Shown here: in pieces, positions 18,492 through 27,537 of the stretch | Layout: each line of letters opens with the position of its first letter | Numbering within the stretch: the stretch's first letter is position 1 | Assembly: GCA_016719815.1 (NCBI GenBank) | Contig: JADJYK010000007.1 | Location: 62,001 to 126,000, forward strand | Direction: 5' to 3' | DNA from: Chitinophagaceae bacterium | GTDB lineage: Bacteria > Bacteroidota > Bacteroidia > Chitinophagales > Chitinophagaceae | DNA: 64,000 nucleotides | The notes under the pieces: model-generated | Told to the model about the DNA's origin: nothing | What the model saw: the letters and a program-made list of their open reading frames with translations, nothing else | The model's database searches: none | Translations under genes and position numbers: made by a program

Positions 18492-19189
18492 AGGGCGTTC
18501 ATCATTAATGTTGCCGCTACTACACCTGCTGTTTCAGTACGCAATCTTGTTTCGCCCAAACTTACAGGCTGAAACGCATTTTGCAATGCCAATTCAATTT
18601 CTTTAGAAGAAAAATCGCCTTCGGGGCCGATGAAGATAGTTGAAGGGTTGTAGGATGGAAAGGTTGAAAGGTTTTTTTTATCCTTTGCTTCGGCACAAAA
18701 TGCTATAAACTTTTGTTTTGCTGATGATGCTGATATCGCTTTGGCAAATTCAACCGGTTCGTACAACTTTGGCAACCAGCACTGCTGGCTTTGCAGCATG
18801 GCGCTGATGCAGATAGCATTCATACGGTCGTGGCGAAATTTTTCTTTCACAGTACGGTCGCAAATAAGCGGAATAATCTCTCTCAGACCAATTTCTGTTG
18901 CTTTTTCCAAAAACCACTCGAAGCGACTGGAGTTTTTTAAAAGGGAAATAGCTATAGAGACGTTCCTTGTTAAGGGTTGCTGGTTACTGGTTGTTAAGAC
19001 TCTGACAGTACATGTTTTCTTACCGGTTTCAACGATTTCACAAATGAGCAGGTGTCCTTTACCATCGGTGAGGTTCAGTTTTTCACTATTTTTCATACGT
19101 AGTACCTGTAGGACATGACGGCTGGTTTCTTCGTCAAGTGCTAACAACTGCTCTCCATAATAATTGCTGATATAGAAAAAGGGAAATGC
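18488..19189 (-). CDS. rsmE: 16S rRNA (uracil-1498-N3)-methyltransferase
   Basis: A 233-residue SPOUT-class methyltransferase starting at MAFPFFYISNYYG; an ATG 16 codons upstream adds an unrelated tail. The N-terminal PUA-like domain (HVLQVLRMKNSEKLNLTDGKG) is followed by the SPOUT knot, with KNSSRFEWFLEKATEIG near residue 85 and IFIGPEGDFSSKEI and LGETRLRTETA near the C-terminus, the SAM-binding signature. It methylates U1498 in the 30S decoding region. Its stop overlaps the end of the response regulator by 4 bases (convergent genes). It lies downstream of dnaB on the same strand. Confidence 0.9.
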   Translation of the reverse strand, partial: AFPFFYISNYYGEQLLALDEETSRHVLQVLRMKNSEKLNLTDGKGHLLICEIVETGKKTCTVRVLTTSNQQPLTRNVSIAISLLKNSSRFEWFLEKATEIGLREIIPLICDRTVKEKFRHDRMNAICISAMLQSQQCWLPKLYEPVEFAKAISASSAKQKFIAFCAEAKDKKNLSTFPSYNPSTIFIGPEGDFSSKEIELALQNAFQPVSLGETRLRTETAGVVAATLMMNAL

Positions 19190-19206
19190 CATTGAAAAGA
19201 AGATGT

Positions 19207-19223
19207 CCCCGAGGCTTTCGGGG
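19207..19223. other. Hairpin between dnaB and rsmE
   Basis: CCCCGA (19207-19212) and TCGGGG (19218-19223) pair across a 5-base loop in the 60-base gap between the dnaB stop and the rsmE start. There is no T-run on the minus strand, so it may attenuate rather than terminate. Confidence 0.35.
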
Positions 19224-19249
19224 TACGACTTAAACAAAATTAGTTTTTA

Positions 19250-20820
19250 TCAGAATGGGGTTTCATCATCATCTTTCAAATCGTTCATTTTACTTCCCGT
19301 TTGTATAAATACTTTTGCGCCACCATCATCATCCAGATCGCTAACTGGTTTCCAATTACCGGAAAGACCACCTGGCGTACCGAATGAGCTTCCATCGTCT
19401 TCTGTAAATTTCTGTATGTGCAACAATGCCCTTAGCTTAATTGTTTCCAAAGTACCGTTCCTGTGCTTGGCAATACGAACATGGGTTTCACCACGGTTGC
19501 TTTCTCCCATTTCATTTTGAGTTATATCATAATACTCCGGCCTGTACAGGAACATTACCATGTCGGCATCCTGTTCTATAGCCCCGGATTCACGAAGGTC
19601 ACTCAGTTGCGGCATTTTGTTTCCATCCTTGCCGGCACTTCTTGTTTCCACCGCCCGGCTTAACTGTGAAAGTGCAATGATGGGAATGTTGAGTTCTTTA
19701 GCCAGTCCTTTCAGGTTACGGGAGATGTTACTGATTTCCTGCTCCCGGTTGCTATTACGGTTTTCCCCTGTACCACTCATCAACTGCAGATAGTCAATAA
19801 TTACCATCCCAATGTTGTGCTTATTTTTAACCGGCGGCATTTAGCCCGCAACTCAAAGATATTAAGAGCAGGTGTATCATCAATAAACAAAGGTGCTTGC
19901 GCCAAACGCTGAATTCCCCTTGCGTACAGTTGTTTCATTTCATGTTCTTCGAGTTTACCTCGTGCGATTTTCTCCAGCCAGATCTCACTTTCTGCTGCAA
20001 GAATACGCTGTACCAATTGGCCTGCACTCATTTCAAGTGAGAATAAAGCAACAGGTGTAGGCTTAGCTGAATTCATCACAGCATTGCGTGCCAGATTTAA
20101 TGCAAAAGCGGTTTTACCTACAGCCGGCCTTGCAGCAAGAATGATAAGATCGGTATTCTGCCAGCCATATGTAACCCTGTCAAGAGAGGGAAAGCCACTA
20201 GGCACACCAGTTACATCTTCGTTTTTATGACGCAGATCTTCTATACGCTGAATAGCTTTCACAAGCACAGAGTCAATGGTATCAAAGTTTTTGCGCAGGT
20301 GATTATTAGTGATCTCAAAAAGTTTGCTTTCGGCATCATCAAGCAGATCAAACACATCGGTCGAATCTTCGTAAGCATCCCCAATAATCTCACCGCTGAT
20401 GCGGATTAATTCCCGCTGAATGAACTTTTGCAGAATGATTCTTGAATGAGCTTCAATATTCGCTGCTGATACTACGGCATTTGTGAGTTTGGTGACATAA
20501 TAGGCACCTCCGACCATTTCGAGTTCTTCCCTGAAGCGTAGTTCTTCCGCAACCGTTAAAATGTCTATAGGCTGGCTTTTATTGGAAAGCCCCTGCATCG
20601 CCCTGTATATGCGTTGATGTGCATCCACATAAAAGCACTCAGGTTTTAATATTTCAACCACTGTATCAAATGCATCTTTTTCCAGCATGATGGCACCCAG
20701 TACTGCCTCTTCCAGATCTTTAGCCTGTGGCGGCACTTTGCCGTATACCATTGTGCCCAAATCAAGCGTTGACTTTCTTTTTTGCTTGCTGCGGTCTTTG
20801 TTGAGGTTCGTCAGTTCCAT
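19250..20820 (-). CDS. dnaB: Replicative DNA helicase, one apparent frameshift
   Basis: DnaB unwinds the replication fork as a hexamer. The N-terminal primase-interacting domain spans about 30-135 (PPQAKDLEEAVLGAIMLEKDAF), and the RecA-like motor has Walker A ARPAVGKTAFAL near 229-240 (Lys236). As read, the first frame ends at 19801 after KCRRLKISTTLGW. Adding one base to the A5 run (T5 at 19824-19828 on the plus strand) joins it to NKHNIGMVIIDYLQLMSG (Walker B) and the C-terminal motifs QLSRAVETR and SDLRESGAIEQDADMVMF. The repaired protein is 523 residues, normal length. As DnaB is essential and no second copy is seen, the break is probably a sequencing error. Confidence 0.92.
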
Positions 20821-21247
20821 ATTCAGTTACAGAGATAAAGTTGTTTTCATTGATTTTTACCAATGACTTAAGGCGCAACTCCGGTTTATAATTTGAAATC
20901 GTAACAGTGGTGGCTGCATACGAAGTGGGAATCTTTCCGTTCAGTCAGAAAGCGAAAATAAAGGCGCATGATGAATGAAAAGCTTAGAGCTATATATTTT
21001 TCTTTCTGCACTTTTTCTTCACCTCAAAAACGGGGTTATCCACAACGGGTATTGCCGGCAACCAGTATTCAATTTACCATAAAAACGAAGTAAAAACCCT
21101 ATGTGTGTCAAAAAAAGTTTTAAAAACACCTGATTTTAGTCATGTTACACAATAATTAATTAAAGCAGTAGTTAGATTTGAGTTAGTTCTTTTTTACCCA
21201 TACCAGCTGCAACCGTACCTATTTATTATATTTTAAAATTCATCATA
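20821..21247. other. 427-base non-coding region between dnaB and an orphan gene
   Basis: No gene of convincing length is found on either strand. It must hold the divergent promoters of dnaB and the gene at 21248. The middle contains one perfect DnaA box, TTATCCACA (21036-21044). The right half (about 21095-21240) is AT-rich. No riboswitch or RNA gene was recognised. Confidence 0.5.
21036..21044 (+). promoter_or_regulatory. Single perfect DnaA box
   Basis: TTATCCACA matches the TTATnCACA consensus exactly and lies about 216 bases upstream of the dnaB start. Only one copy was found in this gap, so autoregulation or chance is as likely as origin function. Confidence 0.4.
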
Positions 21248-21757
21248 ATGGAAACTAAGAAAAACAGCAGCATTGCCCGCCCGGTACTAAGCCAGGCATT
21301 AAATAACACAACCCTATGGATAGGCCATTTCAGGCCTCATGCACAGGATAATCTTGCGGGACAAACATTTATCTGCCCTTCAGACGGTTTAGTGGACAAC
21401 ATCCAGGTTTTTGCTTCTGCTGTAACACATCCGGGTGAGGTGTCACTTACCCTACATGAGTTTGACACTGATTCAAAAACATGGGGCAGGGCTATTGGCA
21501 GCAGCCAACGCATGGTGGAACAAAATGACGGCACTCATTGGCTTCGTTTTGAGCTGGATCCAGTGTCTTTGCAAAAAGATACCACTTATGGTTTCCGGCT
21601 ACAAACAGAGGATGGCATTATCGGCATTGGTGAAGCCGCTTCAGTAAACCGTCACCCATTTACATTTGGCCATGCCTGGAACGGCCATAGTGATAACGAT
21701 AAAGGTGAATATTTCCGTTACTTCAGCCTTGCTTTTAAGGTGGAGTTGTGTGCATAA
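21248..21757 (+). CDS. Conserved-looking beta-rich protein of unknown function
   Basis: A 169-residue protein I do not recognise. There is no signal peptide or membrane segment. After a Ser/Asn-rich start, the sequence alternates hydrophobic strands with polar turns (LWIGHFRPHAQDN, GEVSLTLHEFDTDSKTWG, HWLRFELDPVSLQKDTTYGF, GEYFRYFSLAFKVEL), which suggests a jelly-roll or lectin-like sandwich. Aromatic and His residues are frequent. It is transcribed alone, starts at the first ATG after a long AT-rich leader, and ends in a very strong terminator, so it is probably well expressed. Context gives no clear function. Confidence 0.7.
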   Translation: METKKNSSIARPVLSQALNNTTLWIGHFRPHAQDNLAGQTFICPSDGLVDNIQVFASAVTHPGEVSLTLHEFDTDSKTWGRAIGSSQRMVEQNDGTHWLRFELDPVSLQKDTTYGFRLQTEDGIIGIGEAASVNRHPFTFGHAWNGHSDNDKGEYFRYFSLAFKVELCA

Positions 21758-21784
21758 AAACTGTAATCCCATTATACTATTAAA

Positions 21785-21827
21785 CTTGTCTTTCGGGTTA
21801 ATTCAAATCCGGAAGGCAGGTTTTTTT
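21785..21827 (+). terminator. Strong rho-independent terminator after the orphan gene
   Basis: A 15-pair stem, CTTGTCTTTCGGGTT (21785-21799) with AATCCGGAAGGCAGG (21806-21820), includes some G-T pairs, has a 6-base loop, and is followed by seven T. Confidence 0.9.
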
Positions 21828-21916
21828 AATGGTTAAAGAAAATTTATTGCCTTATTAAGTCGGCAAGTTAATCATATAAATACCAAAAGTGGGTGTTTAA
21901 AACAGGCAGGGTCAGA

Positions 21917-23592
21917 TCAATTCATCACCATTTCACTGGCATTTTCAATAGCGGCAGCGGTTGGTTTCTCACCACTCAGCATTTTGGCAATAGCAGTTAT
22001 CCTTTCCTCTGTGTTAAGCTGACGGATATTTGTTTTAACAGCGTTGTCAACTATTTCTTTGTATACAAAATAATGTGCATTGGCTTTACCTGCAATCTGT
22101 GGCTGATGTGTTATGCAGATAATCTGCCTTTTTGCAGCCAGGTCTTTCATAATCATCCCTACCTGTCTTGCTGCTTCGCCGGAAATACCAGTATCAATTT
22201 CATCAAAAATTAGTGTGGGCAGGTCAACCGACTGGGCTACCAATGATTTTACACAAAGCATCAAACGGCTCAGTTCACCACCACTGGCTACTTTGCCTAC
22301 AGGCATATATTGTCCGCTCTTACCTGTTTCGCCGGCAGGCAGATTTGCATCGAAGAGAAAATCAATATCGTCTGCGCCGTTGCTCTTCATTTCGGCAGGC
22401 TTAATGTCCACTTTCAGTTTTGCATTGGGCATTCCTACCTGTTCCAGTAGTTTATTTACCTTTTCCTCCAGCGGTTTTATCTGTTTGTAACAGGCATCGC
22501 TAATTTTCTCAGCCATTTGTTTTGATCGTAGCATTAACTGACCGGCTTGTTTTTCTTTTTGCTCAATTGCTTCATCAATATTTAATACGGCTTTCAGCTT
22601 TTCTTCCAACTGATTTTTATAATAGCTAATTCTGCAGTTGTATGAACTCCATGCTTTTTTTGCAGCCTATATCCCAAAGAAAGCCTTTCATTCAATTGTT
22701 CTATCCGCTCCGGGTCATAATTAATATGGCTGCTAATGCGATCCACATCATTTGCAATATCCTGAAGCTCTATCTGTGCTGATTGCAGCCGTTCAATAAG
22801 TACCGGCAAATCAAAATGATAAGATGAGTATACATTTAACTGGTTTAATAACATTTTCAATTGCTGAACCACCGGAGTTTCACTTTCTTTCAGCTCAAAG
22901 TATGCCTTATTTAATGCTGCTTTTATTCCTTCGGAATTGTTAAGCAGTTTCAGTTCTGTATCAATATCTTCCAGTTCGTTTTCTTTGAAGGCCGCTTCCT
23001 CAAGTTCGTTATACTGGAACCGGTTGTAATCAGCTTCTTTATCAAACTGTTGCTTTTGCTCTTTTAATAAAACGATTTCTTTTTTAACTTGCTGCCACTG
23101 GTAAAAGGTTTGGCGGTATTGATCTACTTCTATGGCAATGCCTGCCAGTGCATCAATTACCTGCCGCTGAAAGTTTGTTTCGCCGAGTTCCAGTGCGTCA
23201 AACTGCTGATGAAGATCAACCAGTAAGCGGCTGAGTTCATTTAATTGCCAAAGTGTTACAGGTGTGTCATTGATAAAAGCCCTCGATTTACCACTTGTAT
23301 TTATCTCCCGGCGAACCACCAGTTCATCCTGTATATCAAAATCATTGGTTGTTAAGAAATGAAGAATCTCTTTTTTCCCTTTAATATCAAAGCTACCCTC
23401 TACTATGCTTTTCTTTTCCTTGTTAACCAGTGCAGCAGAATCAGCCCTGTCGCCAAGTATAAGGCCAAGTGCTCCCATGATGATTGATTTACCAGCACCC
23501 GTTTCGCCGGTAATGATGTTTAACTTCCCGGAGAAGCTTATTTCCAGTTCGTCAATTATAGCATAGTTCTGTATGTAAAGGCGGGAGAGCAT
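21917..23592 (-). CDS. recN: DNA repair protein RecN, one apparent frameshift
   Basis: RecN is an SMC-like ATPase acting in double-strand break repair. The N-terminal head has Walker A GETGAGKS (residues 29-36) and the MLSRLYIQNYAIIDELEISF start. A long central coiled coil follows. As read, the frame stops at 22594 after ELAIIKISWKKS. One more A in the A5 run (T5 at 22614-22618 on the plus strand) gives ELAIIKNQLEEKLKAVL and links to the C-terminal head with the ABC signature VASGGELSRLMLC, Walker B PTLIFDEIDTGISG, and ITHQPQIA. The repaired length is 558 residues, as expected. Confidence 0.92.
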
Positions 23593-23722
23593 TTGAATGG
23601 CAAATTAAGTTATTGCAGCAGATTTACACGGATGTAATACAGATTTTTTAAGCTCCCACCACCTGTATTTATTGAAACCAATTGGCGAGAGAGCTAACTT
23701 CCAAAGCTACTCCCTGAAACAA

Positions 23723-23750
23723 AGTAGCCGTTGCAATGGCAACGGCTACT
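23723..23750. terminator. Hairpin terminator after the zinc-ribbon gene
   Basis: A perfect 12-base stem AGTAGCCGTTGC / GCAACGGCTACT with a 4-base loop lies 20 bases past the stop of the minus-strand zinc-ribbon gene. On the minus strand it is followed by TTGTTTC, a moderate T-tract; it also stands ahead of recN. Confidence 0.7.
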
Positions 23751-23770
23751 CTTATTTATTAAAAAACTAC

Positions 23771-24524
23771 TTATTTCAATTCTACAGATGAATGCAAAGA
23801 ATCGTCTACAAGGATTCGTCCGCAATTTTCGCAAATCATGATTTTTTTATGCTGCTTAATTTCGCTCTGCTTTTGAGGAGGTATTGCATTAAAACAACCA
23901 CCACAGGCATCTCTTTCCACCGGCACTACAGCAAGACCATTTCGGTAATTGGTACGGATTTTTTCATAACTGGCCAACAGACGCGGCTCCACTTGCGTCC
24001 TTGCTTCTGCTGCCATTACCTGAAAATGTTTCTCCTCTTTTTCGTTGGCAACAATAATTTTTTCCAGTTCAGATTTTTTATTTTGGAGTACTCCGTCTTT
24101 AACAGCTATATTTTTTGGCCTTGTCAAGCAGAACCACTTTCTCCGCAATTTCCTCGTTGGCATCTTTTATGTGCTTTTCCGCCAGTTTTATTTCGAGTTG
24201 TTGCATTTCCATCTCTTTATTGATGGCTTCAAACTCACGGTTATTTTTTACATTGTCACTTTGCTTTTCGTATTTTTTAGTCAATGCTTCAGCTTCTTTG
24301 ATCGCTTCCTTACGCTGTTCAATGAACTCGTTAACACCATTTATCTCTTCTTCGATACGGGTTTGACGGGCATGTAGTCCCTGAATTTCGTCTTCCAGAT
24401 CTGCCACTTCCATCGGAAGTTCTCCTTTAAGGATATGCAGTTCGTCCAGTTTGCTTTCAATCTTCTGAAGATTTACAAGTGAACTCAGTTTTTCTTCTAC
24501 AGAGAATTCTTTAATGTGTGCCAT
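23771..24524 (-). CDS. Coiled-coil zinc-ribbon protein (CdsZ/C4-type family), one apparent frameshift
   Basis: The N-terminal 150 residues are a long antiparallel coiled coil (for example EEKLSSLVNLQKIESKLDEL and NREFEAINKEMEMQQLEIKL). The C-terminus is a C4 zinc ribbon, CGGC near residue 205 and CENC near 232. The frame breaks at a T6 run (24111-24116, plus strand). With five T, DKAKNIAVKDGVLQNKK joins the halves into a 250-residue protein of normal family length. Relatives are cytoplasmic proteins of poorly defined role, some linked to nucleic acid or flagellar functions. The gene follows the Nif3-family gene on the same strand after 41 bases. Confidence 0.85.
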
Positions 24525-24565
24525 ATACGGGTTTAAAGTTTCGGGTGCTATATTACTATGTCACC

Positions 24566-25660
24566 CTAAAAATAATGAACCGGGTTGGTATTTACCCCTG
24601 TTTTAAGGACGGCAAAGGTAGGGAATTTTTGCTCTAAAACCTCCTTCAAAAGGTCAATGGTAAACTGCTCACTTTCGTAGTGGCCTATGTCGGCAATCAT
24701 CATTCTTCCGTCAGTGTCAAAAAACTCATGATACTTCATATCTGCAGTTACAAAAACATCTGCACCAGCCTCTAAGGCTTTGTAAATCAAAAAACTACCT
24801 GCTCCGCCACACAGAGCCACTTTTTTTACAGACCTATGCAGCATTGTAGTATGCCGTACAACCGGAACCTTAAAAACCCGCTTCAATAAGGTCAGAAATT
24901 CATCAGCCAGCATTGGTTCGGGCAATTCTCCCACAATCCCCGCCCCTGTACCGGGATGGTTATTGGCCAGCGTAATAATATCGTATGCCACTTCTTCATA
25001 AGGATGGGCAGCTTTCATTGCTTCCACTACCTTGTTTTGCAGAAAAGCCGGAAAGACTATTTCCACTCTTGTTTCGGCTTCGGAATGCTTTTGACCCCGA
25101 TTTCCAACATATGGGTTGGTTTTAACCCCTGCCTTAAATGTTCCTTTCCCGTCTGTATTAAAGCTGCACTCACTATAGTTTCCAATTTGGCCGGCTCCTG
25201 CCTCGAAAATTGCAAACCTTACCTCTTCTGCCCTGTTTGAAGGCACAAAAGTGTAAAGTTTCTTCAGGGTGTTTTCCTTTTCTGCAAGTATGGTTTGTTT
25301 CTGGAGATTCAGCAGAGAGGCAATTTTTCCATTAACTCCAGCCATCACATTATCAAGATTTGTATGTATGGCGTAAATGGCCACATCATTCTTTATGGCA
25401 GTAATTATTATACGTTCCACATAGTTTTTACCATTTATTTTTTTCAGGCTGCCGAAAATGATGGGATGGTGTGCAACAATAAGATTGCATTTTTTTTCAA
25501 CTGCCTCATTTACCACATCTTCGGTAACATCGAGTGTGCAGATAATTCCTGTGCAATCCCACGCAGCGTTCCCGGTAAGCAAACCAGCATTATCATAATG
25601 CTCCTGCAAGGATGGATCCGCAATACCTTCCAAAACGGATATGATTTTCTTTATTATCAT
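24566..25660 (-). CDS. Nif3-like dinuclear metal centre protein (YbgI/DUF34 family)
   Basis: A 364-residue protein with the Nif3 fold split by an inserted PII/CutA-like domain (about residues 130-230, including KLYTFVPSNRAEEVRFAIFEAG), a common arrangement in Bacteroidota. Metal-binding residues are visible: the paired histidines in VAHHPIIFG near 65, the AIHTNLDNV segment, and the C-terminal DIGHYESEQF. Family members form a hexameric toroid with two metals per subunit and are often annotated as GTP cyclohydrolase I type 2, an assignment that is not well supported. It is the first gene of a likely operon with the zinc-ribbon gene. Confidence 0.9.
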   Translation of the reverse strand: MIIKKIISVLEGIADPSLQEHYDNAGLLTGNAAWDCTGIICTLDVTEDVVNEAVEKKCNLIVAHHPIIFGSLKKINGKNYVERIIITAIKNDVAIYAIHTNLDNVMAGVNGKIASLLNLQKQTILAEKENTLKKLYTFVPSNRAEEVRFAIFEAGAGQIGNYSECSFNTDGKGTFKAGVKTNPYVGNRGQKHSEAETRVEIVFPAFLQNKVVEAMKAAHPYEEVAYDIITLANNHPGTGAGIVGELPEPMLADEFLTLLKRVFKVPVVRHTTMLHRSVKKVALCGGAGSFLIYKALEAGADVFVTADMKYHEFFDTDGRMMIADIGHYESEQFTIDLLKEVLEQKFPTFAVLKTGVNTNPVHYF

Positions 25661-25771
25661 AAGCTTTGTTATTCTGATTTACGGACTAAAGATACTATTG
25701 ATTTACAGCTCTTTTTACAATTTAAAAACAATAAACAACCGTTAAAAAAAGGATTTAAGTAATTTACATGT

Positions 25772-26752
25772 ATGGAAAATTCAGTCAAAAAGAAAAAGGT
25801 TTTACTTAACGAAATAAGAAAGGTTCTTGGTAAAAATGAAAAGACATCTCTTACCAGTTTCCAACTGGCAAAAGGCTATTGGATACTAAGAAGAAGATTT
25901 TTCAATGAAGTAAAATCGGCCATATTGATTGCACTTGGTATTCTTTCAGCCGGCTTTGGGTTAAAAGGATTCTTAATCCCCAACGGTCTGATAGATGGCG
26001 GGGCAATGGGTATCTCACTGTTAACCAGCTTTAAAACAAAGATTCCTCTTTCAGTGCTAATCATAATGATTAACCTGCCATTCTTTTTTATTGCCTGGCA
26101 CCAGATTGGAAAGTGGTTTACGATAAAAAGCCTGATTGCAATTATTTTACTTGCCATTGTAGTGGAATCTTTTCCATACCAGCATATTACGGAGGACAAA
26201 TTGCTTATTGCCGTCTTTGGAGGGTTCTTTCTTGGTGCCGGCATAGGATTGTGTATAAGAGGTGGTGGCGTAATTGATGGAACAGAGGTACTGGCGATTT
26301 TTCTTAGCAAGAGAAACAGCCTGAGTGTTGGAGATTTCATAATGTTCTTCAACATCATCATCTTCAGCGTTGCAGCCTACCTGATTAATATTGAAACAGC
26401 CCTGTATTCCATACTTATTTATTTTTCTGCATCGAAAACTGTTGATTTCATCCTGGAAGGCATTGAGGAATTTACCGGTGTTACGATCATTTCTCCTCAT
26501 TGTGAAGAGATAGCCACATTCATTAAAGAAAAAATGGGCCGTGGACTTACAGTATATTCTGGAAAGAGAGGATCTGGCAAAAGAGGTGAATCTCATTCGG
26601 ACTCAGAAATCATTTTTACCGTGGTCACCAGGCTTGAGATAAACCGGCTGACCACTGAAGTGGAACGAATAGATCCAAATGCATTTATTGTAATGCAAAG
26701 TATAAAAGATACAAAAGGCGGCATGGTCAAGAAACGGCCGCTGAAAGAATGA
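25772..26752 (+). CDS. YitT family membrane protein with C-terminal DUF2179
   Basis: A 326-residue protein. The N-terminal 45 residues are cytoplasmic and basic. Five to six membrane helices follow (about 47-240), with the family motif GLKGFLIPNGLIDGGAMGISLL and LCIRGGGVIDGTEVLAIFLS. The C-terminal DUF2179 domain (about 245-320, GVTIISPHCEEIATFIKEKM to NAFIVMQSIKDTKGG) is cytoplasmic. The transported substrate, if any, is unknown. It is divergent from the Nif3-family gene. Confidence 0.9.
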   Translation: MENSVKKKKVLLNEIRKVLGKNEKTSLTSFQLAKGYWILRRRFFNEVKSAILIALGILSAGFGLKGFLIPNGLIDGGAMGISLLTSFKTKIPLSVLIIMINLPFFFIAWHQIGKWFTIKSLIAIILLAIVVESFPYQHITEDKLLIAVFGGFFLGAGIGLCIRGGGVIDGTEVLAIFLSKRNSLSVGDFIMFFNIIIFSVAAYLINIETALYSILIYFSASKTVDFILEGIEEFTGVTIISPHCEEIATFIKEKMGRGLTVYSGKRGSGKRGESHSDSEIIFTVVTRLEINRLTTEVERIDPNAFIVMQSIKDTKGGMVKKRPLKE

Positions 26753-26851
26753 TCAAATCTTTACCAGTTATATTAAAAACTTTTGTACCTTTTCAGTCCT
26801 TACACCTGTGAAAGTCTGCTATCTTGCCAGACCAGAACAAAAAAGCTTGCC

Positions 26852-27475
26852 ATGCTGAAAAGAAAAATGGGTCGTTATCTGCTTACTTTACTTGTTGTTA
26901 CGGGACTTGCCGGAACTATTAATCATTATGTCGTTTCGAGAGATGAGAGGAAATATGCCATAGGTCTTATGAAAGAAACGCATAAAGATTTTCTAAAACT
27001 GGTTAAGGGACTTACCCCATCACAATATAATTACAAGTCAGCAGCAGACAAGTGGTCGGTAAAGGAATGTGTTTACAACATAGCATCAGCCGAAAAAGGT
27101 TTGTGGGCTTATTTTGAAAGTTCGATGAAGGTGGCTGCCAACCCTGAAAAAAGGGCAGAAATAAAAGTAACAGATGATGCCTTTGTGGCTATGATAAAAG
27201 ACCGGAGCAAAAAAGCAGATGCCCCGGAAACCATGCGACCTGAGAAAACCGGTTATCAATCCATCAAAGAAGCTCTTTCAGATTTAAAAAAGAACCGCAT
27301 GGAGCATATCAAATATATGAAGAGCACTACTGAAGACCTGCGAAATCATGTAGTACAGGCCCCAATGGGTTGGATTGACTGCTACCAGCTATATCTTATG
27401 ATAGCTGCCCACAGCAACCGCCATGCACAACAAATAGAAGAAATAATTAAACATCCGGGATTCCCGGCAAAATAG
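26852..27475 (+). CDS. DinB family protein, probably exported
   Basis: A 207-residue protein from the ATG of MLKRKMGRYLL; the reading frame extends 23 codons upstream but without a sensible protein. A hydrophobic segment at about residues 9-25 looks like a signal peptide or anchor. The DinB_2 four-helix domain follows, with the expected KWSVKECVYNIASAEKG segment and the C-terminal HSNRHAQQIEEIIKHPGF, holding the His metal ligands. DinB-like proteins are metal-dependent and often thiol-transfer enzymes; the substrate is unknown. A strong terminator follows directly. Confidence 0.82.
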   Translation: MLKRKMGRYLLTLLVVTGLAGTINHYVVSRDERKYAIGLMKETHKDFLKLVKGLTPSQYNYKSAADKWSVKECVYNIASAEKGLWAYFESSMKVAANPEKRAEIKVTDDAFVAMIKDRSKKADAPETMRPEKTGYQSIKEALSDLKKNRMEHIKYMKSTTEDLRNHVVQAPMGWIDCYQLYLMIAAHSNRHAQQIEEIIKHPGFPAK

Positions 27476-27499
27476 TTTTTCGACGGTTGAAAAACCCGC

Positions 27500-27537
27500 A
27501 AGCCCTCCCGTTCCCGTAAGAACCTGAGGGCTTTTTT
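27500..27537 (+). terminator. Rho-independent terminator after the DinB gene
   Basis: Stem AAGCCCTC (27500-27507) and GAGGGCTT (27526-27533) with an 18-base loop, then TTTT. Its distal end touches the stop codon of the convergent gene at 27536. Confidence 0.75.

Noticed and set aside
19250..20820. dnaB as a real pseudogene
   Set aside because: All motifs in both halves are intact, a single run-length change repairs it, and no other copy is in view.
20821..21247. Chromosomal replication origin
   Set aside because: Only one DnaA box, and dnaA is not seen. AT-richness alone is not enough.
21785..21827. tRNA-like TTCAAATCC sequence
   Set aside because: No acceptor, D or anticodon arm can be built. 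The bases form the stem of a rho-independent terminator.
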